64,000 nt of DNA from contig NC_063452.1 of assembly GCF_020379485.1 (NCBI RefSeq), positions 57,495,338 through 57,559,337 on the forward strand, in the 5' to 3' direction. Below, in pieces: positions 45,585 through 57,811 of this stretch. The notes under the pieces are model-generated. The model was not told the origin of the DNA and did no database searches. It worked only from the letters and a program-made list of their open reading frames with translations. Positions within the stretch are counted from its first letter, which is position 1; the number at the start of each line of letters is the position of its first letter. Made by a program: the position numbers and the translations under genes. This DNA comes from Brassica napus. Taxonomy: Eukaryota > Streptophyta > Magnoliopsida > Brassicales > Brassicaceae.

Positions 45585-47699
45585 TCTTTATATACTAAAT
45601 CACAGGTCACCTAGCGAATAAAAATTAGACATGTGGCAAAATATTGGAAAAAAAAAATTGATGGAAGTCAAAATATTGCAAAAAAGAATTGAATTTTACT
45701 TTTCATCTTCTTTTTGTTCGGCAGTCAAAATATTCAAAAACCCTACTTCCTAATTTTTCTCAGAATAAATGATTTCAATGTAAAGAAAAATGGCGATGAT
45801 CCGCAAATTAAAACAGTTACATCTGTTAGCTGATTTCAATGTATTATTTTTATTTATATTTATATAAAAAAAACTCTAATATTTGTTCCCCTACATCTAT
45901 GATCTCACTATATCTGAAACCGTAAATCTTTCTCATTAGCTCACAATGCAATAAATTTAAGTTCATCTCTATTTGCAGATAAATGTCTAATCAAGTTCTT
46001 TGCAAATGCTTCATTGACGCTTTTCACCGTCGAGACTAATATTCTGGATTCAGATCAACATAGTCTATGGCCAAATTGTGGTACAAAAAAGATGATCTTT
46101 AAAATAAATTCTTTTGAACTGAGAGAAAGAAGAACATATATTGCTATGGACGACTGGTAGGAAAGGCAAACACACTGCAAACTCTTCATGCTAAAATCAT
46201 AATTTTGTATTTAAATATACTAAATCACAAGTCACCTAGCGAATAAAAATTAGACATGTGGCAAAATATTGGAAAAAAAATTGATGGAAGTCAAAATATT
46301 GCAAAAACAATTGAATTTTACTTTTCATCTTCTTTTTGTTCGGCAGTCAAAATATTCAAAAACCCCACTTCCTAATTTTTCTCAGAATAAATGATTTCAA
46401 TTTAAAGAAAAATGGTGATGATCCGCAAATTAAAACAGTTACATCCGTTAGCTGATTTCAATGTATTATTTTTATTTATATTTATATAAAAAAAACTCTA
46501 ATATTTGTTCTACTACATCTATGATCTCACTATATCTGAAACCGTAAATCTTTCTCATTAGCTCACAATGCAATAAATTTAAGTTCATCATCTCTATTTG
46601 AAGATAAATGTCTAATCAAGTTTTTTGCAAATGCTTCATTGACGCTTTTCACTGTCGAGACTAGTATTCTGGATTCAGATCAACATAGTCTATGGCCAAA
46701 TGGTGGTACAAAAAAGATGATCTTTAAAATAAATTCTTTTGAACTGAGAGAAAGAAGAACATATATTGCTATGGACGACTGGTAGGAAAGGCAAACACAC
46801 TGCAAACTCTTCATGCTAAAATCATAATTTTGTATTTAAATTCTTTTTCATGAATCTTTTTTCTTCTAATCATATTATAACCTTTTCATTTTCTTTTGAT
46901 GTTTTAGATTTTGGCAAAAGCTACACGCTGCACGTTAAAAAAGGTAATCTAAACAAAATAGGTCAATAATATTTTAAAAAGAACTAAATCAATTATCGAT
47001 TGGCTGGAATATGTTTTAATTCTTGTGAAAGTGATAATTTAGGGAGCGAGAGTTAGAGAGCTCCCATGGAAGCACAAATACAAGCCCCCTGAGTAACATT
47101 AGAAGCACCACAAGAAAATAAGAGAGGAAAATGTGGTGATAGAAGGCAACAAACGGGTTTAATTAAGAAATTCAGATGATAGGGAAACGAGAAAGATTCA
47201 TGTTTTAAGACCTAATTTGATCAGGTTGGTTTTCCTTTTTTATCTGTGTGTTTATAATTTTACAGAAATATGGTAATATTATTTTTGTTTACACTCGGTT
47301 CAACATATATATATAAAGTGTCACCAAAATTGTAGGTTCTCATAAGAACTCCAAGCAAGTATAACATTGAAACTGAAATATAAAAGAATGGATGAAAGAA
47401 AACAAAAACATATATAAAAGAAGAAAGAAAAAAAAACTAAAAACATTGGTATTTTAACCGTAGTTGTCCAGGAGATCCTTTTCTTCAATTTGTTTTCATT
47501 TGTAATGATTTATTTTGTTTCTCAATAGAGTTCAGTAATTTACATTCAATTTGTGTTCATGTTGGATTGTTTTTAGATATAAACATCAAACATTTTTTTT
47601 TAAATCTCAAAATAAAATTTATTTTTGTTATAAATTAAATGTATACAATTATATATATATATAAACTGATGTTCGTGCATAGCACGGGAGCAACACTAG
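45585..47699 (+). mobile_element. Helitron 6 with internal 625-bp tandem duplication
   Basis: The 3' end is CGTGCATAGCACGGG, a short hairpin, then AGCAACACTAG before a host T at 47700. The likely 5' end is TCTTTATATACTAAATCACA at 45585; the preceding base is T rather than A, which weakens the 5' call. There is no RepHel coding. Two nearly identical copies of 625 bp (45591-46215 and 46216-46840) make up the 5' half. Confidence 0.65.
45591..46840. repeat. 625-bp tandem duplication, two copies
   Basis: Copies 45591-46215 and 46216-46840 share the same start (TATACTAAATCACA) and end (AATTTTGTATTTAAA). They differ by scattered substitutions and one 3-bp insertion (TCATCATCTC against TCATCTC). Each contains a short open stretch starting ATGGCGATGATCC or ATGGTGATGATCC that runs to an early stop; no domain was recognised. 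Confidence 0.95.
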
Positions 47700-47851
47700 T
47701 ACTATACAAATATAAAATTAGTTTTTAATATTTCATAAATTATTTTTAAATATTTATCATAAAATTATCTCTACCAAATTATTCATAATAATATACCCAA
47801 ACATATCCTAAAAAATTCCTGGTCTCTTTACTAGTCAATCAATAAGAAACA
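47700..47851. other. Short spacer between two Helitrons
   Basis: AT-rich, no feature. Confidence 0.3.
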
Positions 47852-49297
47852 TCTATACTATTATTTATAAAGTGATTTTGCTTATTTGTCATGCTCTCCA
47901 TAATTTTAGGTTATTTTGCTTACTTGTCATGTTTTCTATTATTTTAGGTAATTTTGATTATTTATCATATGCTTAATAATTATAATTAATAGTTTTACTT
48001 AATAAACAGTTATATAATGTGGACAAACAAATTAAGCGTCCGTAAAATTCACCCTTTTTCCGCCTGAACGCAAGCAAAGAAGTGAACGATAGTTTTCAAA
48101 ACACATGCAATACCAATAAGGTGATGGCAGGACAAAGTAGTAGTAGGAGTAGCATAGATAAATCAAGGGAAGAAGAAGGTGGACTCACTTTCCAGCAACA
48201 TTTGAGTCAGAGAGAAACTGCACTGATGAAAATTATGTTGATGAGGAAACATCATGCCATCATTAATTTATTAATTTAAACAACACAACTATTTCAAAAT
48301 TTCTAATTGGAATTACAATTATAATTATTTTAAACAAGTTAGGACCAATTCTTATTTTCATATGATGTAAGATGTTTTAAACTCTATAGTTTCATTTTTT
48401 CATTCATTCCAAGTTGTCTCGATTATAGTTTTTGACATCTATATTTATTTACTTTTGATATTTGTTTTTTTTTAGTTGGAGTTCTATGTTTTCCTTTTTT
48501 CTTTGAGTTTGAAATATTAAGAGAAAATCGGTTTTGTTACATTGAGTTTTGGAATTATGAATTAGGTATTCTGAATTTTTCAGTAGTTATTTCACGTGTA
48601 TGTTTTACTACTGTTTAATCTATAAGAAAAATATGCTTTTATATTAAGTCTAGAGAGTTGCTAATCATGTTATGAACATGTGTTAAATGGTTTAGTTTCT
48701 AAAAGGGCTAAAGTAGATATATTTTTAATGAATAATTAGATTTATCATTATGTAATTAACCATAAATTAACTTTAATAATAAAACTATCATTATCTATTG
48801 TTTCTTTTACTAAAAGTAAACTTATGAAATATTAAGATAAGTCAATGTATATATTGATCAAGTAAACCAATGAAATATTATAATTATCTCAATTTGTTTT
48901 TTTTTTAAGTTTTCTTCTAAATTACCATTGAACTTTAGTTTTTATTTAATTTTTATTTATTTAGTTCTTACTTGGATTTTGTGTGTGTTTTAGTATTTTT
49001 TTTGGTAATTTAATACATGTTTCTGGTTCAAAAATAAATAGTAGATTAAGAGAGACCAAAAATTCACATTCTTACTTTACTTAATATGTGGAATATTTGA
49101 TATGTATTATGCTCTTACGATCTCATAATTTATAGCTTTCCTTTGTGTTAATGAGACGTAGACCGAAATAAAAATCGAAGAAAACTAAAATGATTAAGAA
49201 TATAAAGAGTAAGTTATCATGATGTTTGAATCATATTACATATATTAATAATTATTAGTAAAACGATTATGACCGCATGTGCGGGCAAAACACCTGG
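47852..49297 (+). mobile_element. Non-autonomous Helitron 7
   Basis: Starts TCTATACTATTATTTATAAA after A and ends GACCGCATGTGCGGGC (hairpin CCGCATGTGCGG) then AAAACACCTGG before T at 49298. This is a CTRR end with CTGG. The 1446-bp body is AT-rich; the 65-codon frame at 48082-48279 has no recognised motif. Confidence 0.8.
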
Positions 49298-49723
49298 TTT
49301 CAAATATTTAGTAAGAAAAGAACTTCTAAAGTAAATCACATTAAAATTTAAAAATGATATATTTAAAAAGTGTCTCACCATTGGAATAAATTTCTTAGAT
49401 TATTTTGTACTGACACTAATACTACTGACTACTGAGGTACTCAGCAATGAGGTTGCTTTAGTGACCAAAACCAAAAGTCTTCCTGCTCTGCTTTTTAAAT
49501 GGATATATAATGAAATAGTCAAATATTGCCACTTGCCACCACGACGAGCACACCATTACCGCCAAAGTTATGTATATAATATAATTACAGTTAGCTCAAT
49601 ACTAACCACCATAATGAAATAGTCATTATATGATCACCACGAGCTCACCATTACCCACCATAATTGTATATAGAGATACAAATATTTATGATAAGACCAT
49701 GCACCATAGTCTTGAAGCAGACA
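49298..49723. repeat. TBL21b upstream region containing a copy of the TBL19 3' flank
   Basis: From 49458 the sequence AGTGACCAAAACCAAAAGTC then TTCCTGCTCTG matches the TBL19 3' UTR (40600 and 40802). At 49630-49665 GATCACCACGAGCTCACCAT matches 40679 and 40882. So the DNA upstream of TBL21b derives from the TBL19-TBL21 intergenic region, fixing the left border of the duplication. Confidence 0.8.
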
Positions 49724-51302
49724 ATGGAGCTTCTTCCTTTATTTGCAGCGATACAAAGAACACCACGAGTTGCACTTACATTATCATTTGTTCTATTTAC
49801 CCTCACAATAGTCCCTGCCTTATATTCTCTCCTAGCCAATCCAGCCTTACCTGTACTGATCTCATCATCCGAGACTGATGGCCCCTTTCCATCGGATCAT
49901 GTGCATCTCAGTCCTCTGAATTCTCCATCTTTTCGGACTCTTTCACCTGTGAATAGTCCCATTCCTGCTCCACCATATCATACAAGACATCAGAAGTCTT
50001 CATCCGGTAAGATTCCTTCACCTAACATTAGTCCAATTCCGGTTCCACCTGATCATACTCTTTCGAGACATCAGCATTCTTCATCCCATCAGAGTTCCTC
50101 ACCTGTCAACGGTCCCATTCCCGCTCCACTCAATTCATCCCCAGTCACAACGTCAACATTAAGGACGCAGATCAGAGATGATGAGCAGAGGTGTGATCTT
50201 TTCAAAGGGGAATGGATACCAAACGAAGAATCACCATACTATAACAACGCGACTTGCTGGGCGATACAGGAGCACCAGAACTGCATGAAGTTCGGGAGAC
50301 CGGACACCGGGTTCATGAGATGGAGGTGGAAGCCGGACGGCTGCGACCTCCCCATCTTTGATCCTAATGAGTTTTTAGAAATGGTTAGAGGCAAATCCAT
50401 GGGGTTTGTTGGTGATTCCATTAGCAGAAACCAAGTCCAGTCTCTCTTGTGCCTTCTCTCTAGGGTACAAAAATCCAATCTAGTCTTCAATGATAACTAA
50501 CATCTCTCTCTAAGTGTTGACTTTTTTCATTTCCTTGTAGGTGGAATATCCTGAAGACATTTCTTCTTCACCAGATATAGCTTTCAAAGTATGGAACTAC
50601 ACATCCTATAACTTCATTCTACATGTCATGTGGTCACCGTATCTAGTGAAGACTACTAAACCTGACCCTACAGACGCCAAGTCCAACTTCTTTAGTCTAT
50701 ACCTCGACCAGTATGACACCAAGTGGACGAGTCAGATCAACCAGCTTGACTACCTGATTATATCATCAGGCCACTGGTTTTACCGGCCTCTTATTTTCTA
50801 CGAAAACGAAAAACTCTCCGGATGCCAATACTGTTCGTTACCAAACACAACTGAGTTGCCTTTTCACTATGGATACACGAAGGCTTTAAGAACATCTCTA
50901 AGAGCTATACTCGAGAATTTCACTGGTTTGGCAATTTTGAGGAGTTTTTCTCCTCAGCATTTTGAAGGTGGGCCGTGGAACAAGGGAGGGGACTGTGCAA
51001 GGACACAACCATACAGAAGAAACGAGACGATACCCGAAGTTTCAGATCTCAAGATTCACGACATTCAACTGGAGGAATTTAGAGCTGCAGAAGAAGGGAT
51101 GAAGAAGAAGATGGGTTTGAGACTGAGGCTGATGAACACGACGCAAGCAATGCTACTTCGACCAGATGGGCATCCTGGGAGATATGGCCATCTCCAGACT
51201 GAAGAGGTGAGTTCAAGAAATGATTGTATCCATTGGTGCCTGCCTGGACCGATTGATACTTGGAACGATATTTTGCTGCAAATGATGAAGACAGAAAAAT
51301 AA
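49724..51302 (+). CDS. TBL21: Trichome birefringence-like O-acetyltransferase, copy b (TBL21-like)
   Basis: Exons 49724-50464 and 50541-51302 (76-bp intron, phase 0) give 500 residues. I chose the ATG at 49724 ([20 protein letters not shown]) by comparison with copy a; an in-frame ATG at 49664 precedes it but has no family match. The transmembrane helix, GDSISRN motif and [10 protein letters not shown] motif are all intact, and exon 1 after the linker is nearly identical to copy a. The Pro/Ser/His-rich linker is longer by about 49 residues, with repeated VNSPIPAPP / [10 protein letters not shown] / VNGPIPAPL units. Exon 2 shows more substitutions (for example [19 protein letters not shown]), so the copies have begun to diverge while both stay open. 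Function as in copy a. Confidence 0.92.
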
Positions 51303-51599
51303 AAACCATCCCTCAAGAATAGGTAGATGAGACTTATATCTTAAATCAACAAAAGAAATTGCAAAGAAAGATTTTTGTAGGAGTCTCAGTATTTGTGTTT
51401 GTTATGTATTCACTATTCATATGCAAACACGAAAAACCATTTGCGAACAATGATCATATATATCCCCTACAAATTTTATACGGAGTATTGGGTTCCTACT
51501 GAAAATAAGCTATCTAACATAGCTTTTTGGGCTTTCTATATGTTGGAGACTTGACAGTTCTGACTGGTGATAAACTAGTAACATTGACAACATGTCAGA

Positions 51600-52130
51600 C
51601 TGAAGTATCACGTGTGAGAACATGAACAGACAGAGAAGCTTCTTGCTCAGGTTTCAAGTTTTCATCATCGTCTTCTAGCTCCTGCAACCCCATATTATAT
51701 CAAGCAGTTCCAAAGGACCAACTTTCAAATTCAAAGTACCATTTTATATCTTATAACTTACCTTCAACTTTGTAAGAAGAGAATCTCTGCCTCATGTCTC
51801 TTCTCTTCTATCTTTATCTCACAAGATTGACATCGCATTCTCATATGCACTATTCTCTTCTACCAGCGTCTGCTCTCTCATTTGAGCCTCGTTTCAGAAA
51901 GAAGATCGATCACTCAATGAGAGATATTCAATAACTCATATCGATCAAGCTCACCTGTTCACGAGTAGCGGAGTGCGAATCAAGCTGAAAGAGTGAGGCA
52001 GTGGGCATGAAGGTGAGGCAGACGCGGGGCGATATCCGGTGGAAGCAATCTGATCCGTAGATCTTGGATCGAACGGCTGAATGTTGTCGCTTTTCGGCCA
52101 AGCTCATCGACGTATTTCTGGTCTAATAAC
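51600..52130 (-). pseudogene. Golgin-like gene, broken copy b
   Basis: Read on the minus strand: a shortened exon 1 (about 51960-52115) without the MAGLLAWAADVV start and with internal deletions; exon 2 (about 51767-51893) with AQMREQTLVEENSAYENAMS, a frameshift, then CEIKIEEKRHEAE; and exon 3 (about 51630-51680) ELEDDDENLKPEQEASLS. The exon 4 membrane anchor is gone. No start codon and several frame breaks: a clear pseudogene. It keeps the exon 2 sequence that copy a has lost, and the empty site of the LINE that sits in copy a. Confidence 0.85.
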
Positions 52131-53238
52131 ACACAAACAAGACTCACGGGGCGATCGCAGAGCTAAACAGAAGCGGTTGGTGTTTAAACCGGTTCGGTTT
52201 GATTGTGATAGCTCATTGGTACGGGTTTGGATTAAATTGGGTCTGAAATAGAAGAGAACGTAACGTGCGAAATGGCTTCTTTATCCATCGACCATCGTAT
52301 GTATGGGATAGATAATGGGTCTTCACTCTTCAGAAAGAAGGCCTTTGAAAAAGATAAATTTAAACGCAAACTTAAGGAAAATTGGACAATTAGTGGATAA
52401 ACACGTGAAGCAAAACAAGAAAACGTTGATGTCACATAAGCTTCTAATTATCTGTCCAGACAAAATTCTACAAATAAATATTCATAAACTTACCCTATTA
52501 AGAATTTGTTAAATACTCTCTCTGTATCATTTTAAGAGGTGTTTAAGGTTTTTGCACAAATATTAAGAAAATACAAACTTTTATGAAATTAGTTTTGATA
52601 ACATAAAATAACATTAAATAAAACTAATTCAACCAATAAGAAAAAGATGCCGCATGTTTGTAATTTGCCATACAAATAAACCAATAAATGATTTTCTTAT
52701 CCTTTTCTAATTGGTGCAATAGGAGCCTACAAAAATAATGCATTGCCGCGTGTTTGTAATTTGCCTTTGCTTGCAATCAACCCTCTTCCCCGTTCCTAAG
52801 CAAAACATCAAATCAGAAAAATCTCAAGCATCTGCCAAAACTATCCACAAAACAAGGAATTTTGTTAAATAACCAATCCAAACATTGTAATATTCGATCA
52901 CATAGTTAAGTAAACAGTTTGATTCAAAATACAAACAACATTCCTACAAAATGTTGTAATACTGTAGTGAAATTCACATTCGTAATGTTCCACTTTGATT
53001 CATTTGGGTATTGCCTCGATATCTTGTTTAGGTTTAGCATCTAGCAAGTCTCCTGCACGCTCCCAACACCTTAGCTTGTAAACCATCCTTTTATTTTATT
53101 TTCATCTAAGCCAACTAATCTTATAAATTTTTAAAATATCCCATTATAAATTTCTTTCTAACCAAACACACCCCACGAGTCAAGACGTGTCAATTTACCA
53201 AATCCGCATTTATCTCTTTCTCCTCTTGACTAAGCAAG
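52131..53238. other. Intergenic with half-MITE; GH81 upstream region
   Basis: At 52513 TACTCTCTCTGTATCATTTT resembles a Stowaway-type TIR, but the matching other end is not seen. TGCCGCATGTTTGTAATTTG at 52649 and TGCCGCGTGTTTGTAATTTG at 52744 form a short direct repeat. The final 100 bases are the probable GH81 promoter and leader. Confidence 0.4.
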
Positions 53239-55894
53239 ATGTTAAAGAAAGTGAGGCGAAAGGTCAAAGCCTTCGTCACCAAACCCTTTAAAAAGCCTAG
53301 CAGACCTTCAAGACCTCCATCATCACCAGAGCAACCACCACCACCACCTACTCATCCTCTTTCTCAACCACCATCTCCGCCGCCTCAAGAGATGTCTTCC
53401 TCGAGACAAAGGAACGCTCCGTTTCTCTTCCCGAGATCCGAATCATCCGTCTTACCCGACCCGTCTCGTTTCTTCAGCCACGATCTCCTCTCAACTCCTC
53501 TCCCCACAAACTCCTTCTTCCAAAACTTCACTCTCAAAAACGGCGACCAAGCCGAATACTTTCACCCTTACATCATCAAACCATCTCCTTCATCTCTCTC
53601 CATCTCGTACCCATCTCTTTCACACAACTCCGCCTTCATCTTCGAGGCTTTCAACGCCGACATCACCGTCTCCGGGTCAGACGGACCCGACCCGCATTCA
53701 AGAAAGACTCATCTGATCTCTTCCTTCAGCGATCTCGGCGTCACTCTCGATTTCCCTTCCCCTAATCTCAGATTCTTCCTCGTCAGAGGAAGCCCCTTCA
53801 TCACCTGCTCTGTCTCCGGCACCTCCTCGATCACAATCTCAACGATCCACGCGGTTTTGTCCTTTTCCGGTAACAGCTCGTCCACCAAGTACACCGCCAA
53901 GCTCAACAACAACCAGACCTGGCTGATCTACGCCTCTTCCCCGGTTCACTTAAATCAAACCGGAGGCTCTTCGATTAACTGCGGTGCTGGATTTTCCGGT
54001 ATTCTCCGGTTCGCCGTGCTACCTGATCCAAACCCGGATTTTGAATCAATCCTCGACCGGTTTAGCTGCTGTTACCCAGTCTCCGGCGACGCTGATCTCA
54101 CAAAGCCGTTCACTTTGGAGTATAACTGGGAGAAGAGAGGCTACGGAGACCTCCTGATGCTCGCTCACCCTCTCCACCTCAAGCTTTTATCGACCCACGA
54201 TTGCTCGATCGCCGTCCTAGAGAGCTTCCGTTACAGAAGCATCGACGGAGATCTTGTAGGCGTCGTCGGAGATTCGTGGGTTCTGAGACCCGACCCCGTT
54301 TCGGTGACGTGGCACTCCATCAAAGGAGTCGATGAAGATCGTCGCGAAGAGATCATCTCCGCTCTCGTCAAAGACGTAAACGCCTTGGACTCCTCCGCTC
54401 CGGTGACGAGCTCTTCCTACTTCTACGCGAAGCTGATCGCGAGAGCCGCGAGGTTGGCTCTGATCGCCGAAGAAGTCTGCTATTTGGATGTGATTCCGGC
54501 TATCAGGAAGTATCTGAAGAGCATGATCGAGCCGTGGCTAGACGGGACTTTCGAGCCGAACGGGTTCCTCTACGATCCCACGTGGGGAGGCGTGATCACG
54601 AAGCAAGGGTCGAGAGACTCGGGAGCCGATTTCGGGTTCGGGATTTACAACGACCACCATTACCATCTCGGCTACTTCCTCTACGCGATTGCTGTGATGG
54701 CCAAGATCGATCCTTTGTGGGGGAAGAGGTACGGGCCTCAGGCGTATGCTCTGATGGCGGACTTCATGACGTTGGGGAAGAAGAAGATGAAGAAAGGAGC
54801 GAGCTTTAATTCTAATTCGGTTTACCCGCGGTTGAGATGTTTTGATCTCTTCAAGCTTCATTCTTGGGCTGGGGGGTTGACGGAGTTCGCCGACGGGAGG
54901 AATCAGGAGAGCACGAGCGAGGCTGTTAACGCTTATTACTCCGCTGCTTTGTTGGGGCTGGCTTACGGCGATACGCATCTGGTGGCGGCGGCTTCGACGG
55001 TTTTGACGTTGGAGATTCACGCCGCGAGGATGTGGTGGCAGGTACCGGTTTTAATCTTAGATAAAATCGAATTGAACCGGATAAGTTGATTTTAACCGCT
55101 CAAACCGAGAATGTTTGATATGATAAGTTGATTAACCAAATGAATCCTATTCGGTTCAGTTTGGTAAGTTAATAGGTTTAGCTGGGTTATCTTTGGGTCG
55201 ATTGGGTATAGTAAAACGTAAGTTTCGTTTGGATGTATTACCAAAACACAAACCAGTACGGTTCATGCCACATTCGGTTTAATTTTGGTTCTGGCTCTAG
55301 TTCGGATTGATTTGTAGACTTATGGTTTAATTGATAGAAATCCAAATTGAAATGGTTTAATTGGGTTTATCCTTGGTTCGATTTGGTTTTAAGTAAAACT
55401 TAAGTATCTCGTCTTGGTGGTGGCAGGTGAAAGAAGGCGACACTATTTACCCGGCAGACTTCACGGCGGAGAATCGTGTGGTTGGGGTATTATGGTCAAC
55501 GAAGAGAGACAGTGGCTTATGGTTCGCGCCAAAGGAATGGAAAGAGTGTCGGCTTGGGATACAGTTATTACCGATACTCCCAGTGTCGGAGATTCTGTTC
55601 TCGGATGTGAAGTTCGTGAAGCAGCTCGTGAATTGGACCATGCCGGCGTTGTCGAGAGAAGGCGTCGGAGAAGGGTGGAAAGGGTTTGTGTATGCTTTGG
55701 AAAGTATTTATGACAAAGATGGAGCGATGGAGAAGGTTAGAGGATTAAATGGGCATGATGATGGGAACTCTCTGAGTAATCTGTTGTGGTGGATTCATAG
55801 TAGAGGTGGTGATGATGATGACGACGACGAAGGTGGGTACGGTGGTCATGGTGGTGGCGGGAAGTATTGTTCATTTGGTCATTATTGTAATTAG
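53239..55894 (+). CDS. Glycoside hydrolase family 81 endo-beta-1,3-glucanase
   Basis: Hydrolyses beta-1,3-glucan (callose or fungal wall glucan). Exons 53239-55041 (601 codons) and 55427-55894 join at GT-AG sites in phase 0 to 756 residues. The basic start MLKKVRRKVKAFVTKPFKK is followed by a Pro-rich segment (PPPPPTHPLSQPPSPPPQ), with no standard signal peptide, as in Arabidopsis At5g15870. GH81 blocks: an N-terminal beta-sandwich (LSTPLPTNSFFQNFTLKNGD), then the helical catalytic domain with the conserved Asp472 in NDHHYHLGY and Glu557/Glu561 in QESTSEAVNAYY. Exon 2 begins VKEGDTIYPADF and ends in an Asp- and Gly-rich tail (DDDDDDEGGYGGHGGGG). The intron carries FRF-like repeats (GGTTTAATTGGGTTTATC). 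All catalytic residues are intact. Confidence 0.95.
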
Positions 55895-57290
55895 TTGCTG
55901 GCTTTTTGGTTTGTTAAATAAAGGGACACAATGTTTAATATATTGGGCTTAAGATTCTTAATCAGTCTATTACTTGTGTTGGGTTTCAAAATCTTAAACA
56001 TTGTGGATCCACCAATTTTATTTGAACCCATGTCTAGGCCAGGGCATTCGTTTCGGTTTTGTCCAATCGGATGTTGATTTTTCGGATTTATCAAAATCAC
56101 CTCCATTCTGATTATATGAAAGTTTGGTTCAAGACCGATTCAGGATAGAAAATTTTCAAAAACCGGTACAACATGATGTATTTTCAGGTTTGGGTCTCAA
56201 TTCATTTTTTTGGTTTAAATCTACCATATTTGTATCTACTTTGTAATCAAAACATAAGTAAAATCGATTCTTCGGTTTAAAATACCTGATTTATATATAT
56301 TTTGTAACCAAAATATAAATAAAATCGATTCAAAAATAAGAAACGAACATCAACCGTGATCATTCAAAATCAAACGAAAGGTAAACATAGTTATGGATAG
56401 AATGAAAACCGAATAAATGAAAGCATAAAACGAAAACTAAATTTTCATGAAATGAAAAATATTATTCAACAAAAACAAAACCAAAATCTTAAAACTTCAA
56501 GTTTTAACCGCCATTTTCAACCACCAACCTTCATGTAATAGATAATTATTTTAGATGTAATATATTTTGGATATATATTATGAATTGAGATCATGTTTGG
56601 TACAAGTTCTTCTTTGGAATTTTGAATGTTTCTGGTTTTATCGGATATCCATTTAGGTTCGGTTCAGATAATACTTATAACCCGAAATACGATAAAACAA
56701 GATCCATTCAGTATTAATGTTGGATCAGTTCAGATTCTTTTTTATCGGATAGGATTCGGTTCAGGTTGTGGGGTTAGGAATTTACTTCCCCAAATTTGAA
56801 ATCTACTAAAGCTAAGATTGATAAGATCGAGTTATATTATATTCTCAAAAGGGTGACAAGAGATCAGCAGTGACAAAACTCATCCGTTTTGTCAAAGAAT
56901 AATGATGGTGATCATATGCAAATTGGGTTTGTATAAACGTTACATACAAATAGGTGATGTTGATATCATTATTCCGTATACACGTTTGGACCGACCATTT
57001 GCTGCAACATGTGGTTCATGTTCTTCTTATCTTTAGGCTCTAATCGACTTGCCAGGTTCCAATTGGCTCCTCGGATCTCCACCGTTTGCCACATCCGCTT
57101 GACCGACTTGATATGCAAGCAAACAAAATCAGGACATTGCCATGTTATCGTTTACAACATCACTAAAGAAGACAACATCATACGACGATAACAAATTATT
57201 AAGAGACATCACTTTCTTAACAATGCTAAACACTTTCCTTTAATAGAAACACGGAAACTTTATTTTAAAACATTCCGAAAAGATGCCAGC
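55895..57290. other. Intergenic with FRF-type repeat; ICME orthologue absent
   Basis: From 56033 to about 56780 phrases such as CGGTTTTGTCC, TTCGGTTTAAAATACC and TCGGTTCAGATAATAC recur, a diverged low-complexity repeat typical of Brassica. In Arabidopsis the isoprenylcysteine methylesterase gene lies between GH81 and COL1; no trace of its alpha/beta-hydrolase motifs was seen here. Confidence 0.45.
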
Positions 57291-57811
57291 TGCAATCACC
57301 TATGGAACCATGATCGTAATGCGACGCCTCTGGGAATCATGGACAGTTAAAACATAATTAAGTCAAGAATCAAGATAAAACAGTCAATGGCTGATGGCCA
57401 AAGCCCAAGTTTCCAGCTTTACCAAAATAGTAATATACAATACGATCCATCACGTGCCATAACCTACGCAACATGTTAATGGGTCATATAGGGAGAGAGT
57501 AGTAAACTCTTGGTGTAGCTTTCTTCTCCAGTGTTGATAAGATATAACATATAAGGAGACTAGTAGTTTTTTCAACTTTTTCCTCAGAGAGTTGATGATT
57601 CCAAAAGCCAATGTCAGCATCTGTGGACTGGACCCTATACACAGAAACACAGCCAGCCACAAGATAATCACACAACTTTTCAAGACCACTAACTTCTCGC
57701 CAAGTGTCAGCCCCTCCAAGATTCTATCCTTCCCTTTTGCCTTCTTAGTCCCTTGCCTCCATTTACAATCTTCCCTCACCAACAACAAACTAGTTCCATC
57801 TGAGTTAAAAC
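57291..57811 (+). promoter_or_regulatory. COL1 promoter and leader
   Basis: Contains a G-box CACGTG at 57451-57456 and a CT-rich leader before the ATG at 57812. Reading frames on the opposite strand here have no family match and are not called. Confidence 0.45.

Noticed and set aside
45591..46840. Duplicated block considered as a CRISPR-like or satellite array
   Set aside because: Only two long copies, eukaryotic context, no spacers; simple tandem duplication within a Helitron.
48082..48279. 65-codon frame in Helitron 7
   Set aside because: No motif, no RPA or RepHel similarity, inside a non-autonomous element.
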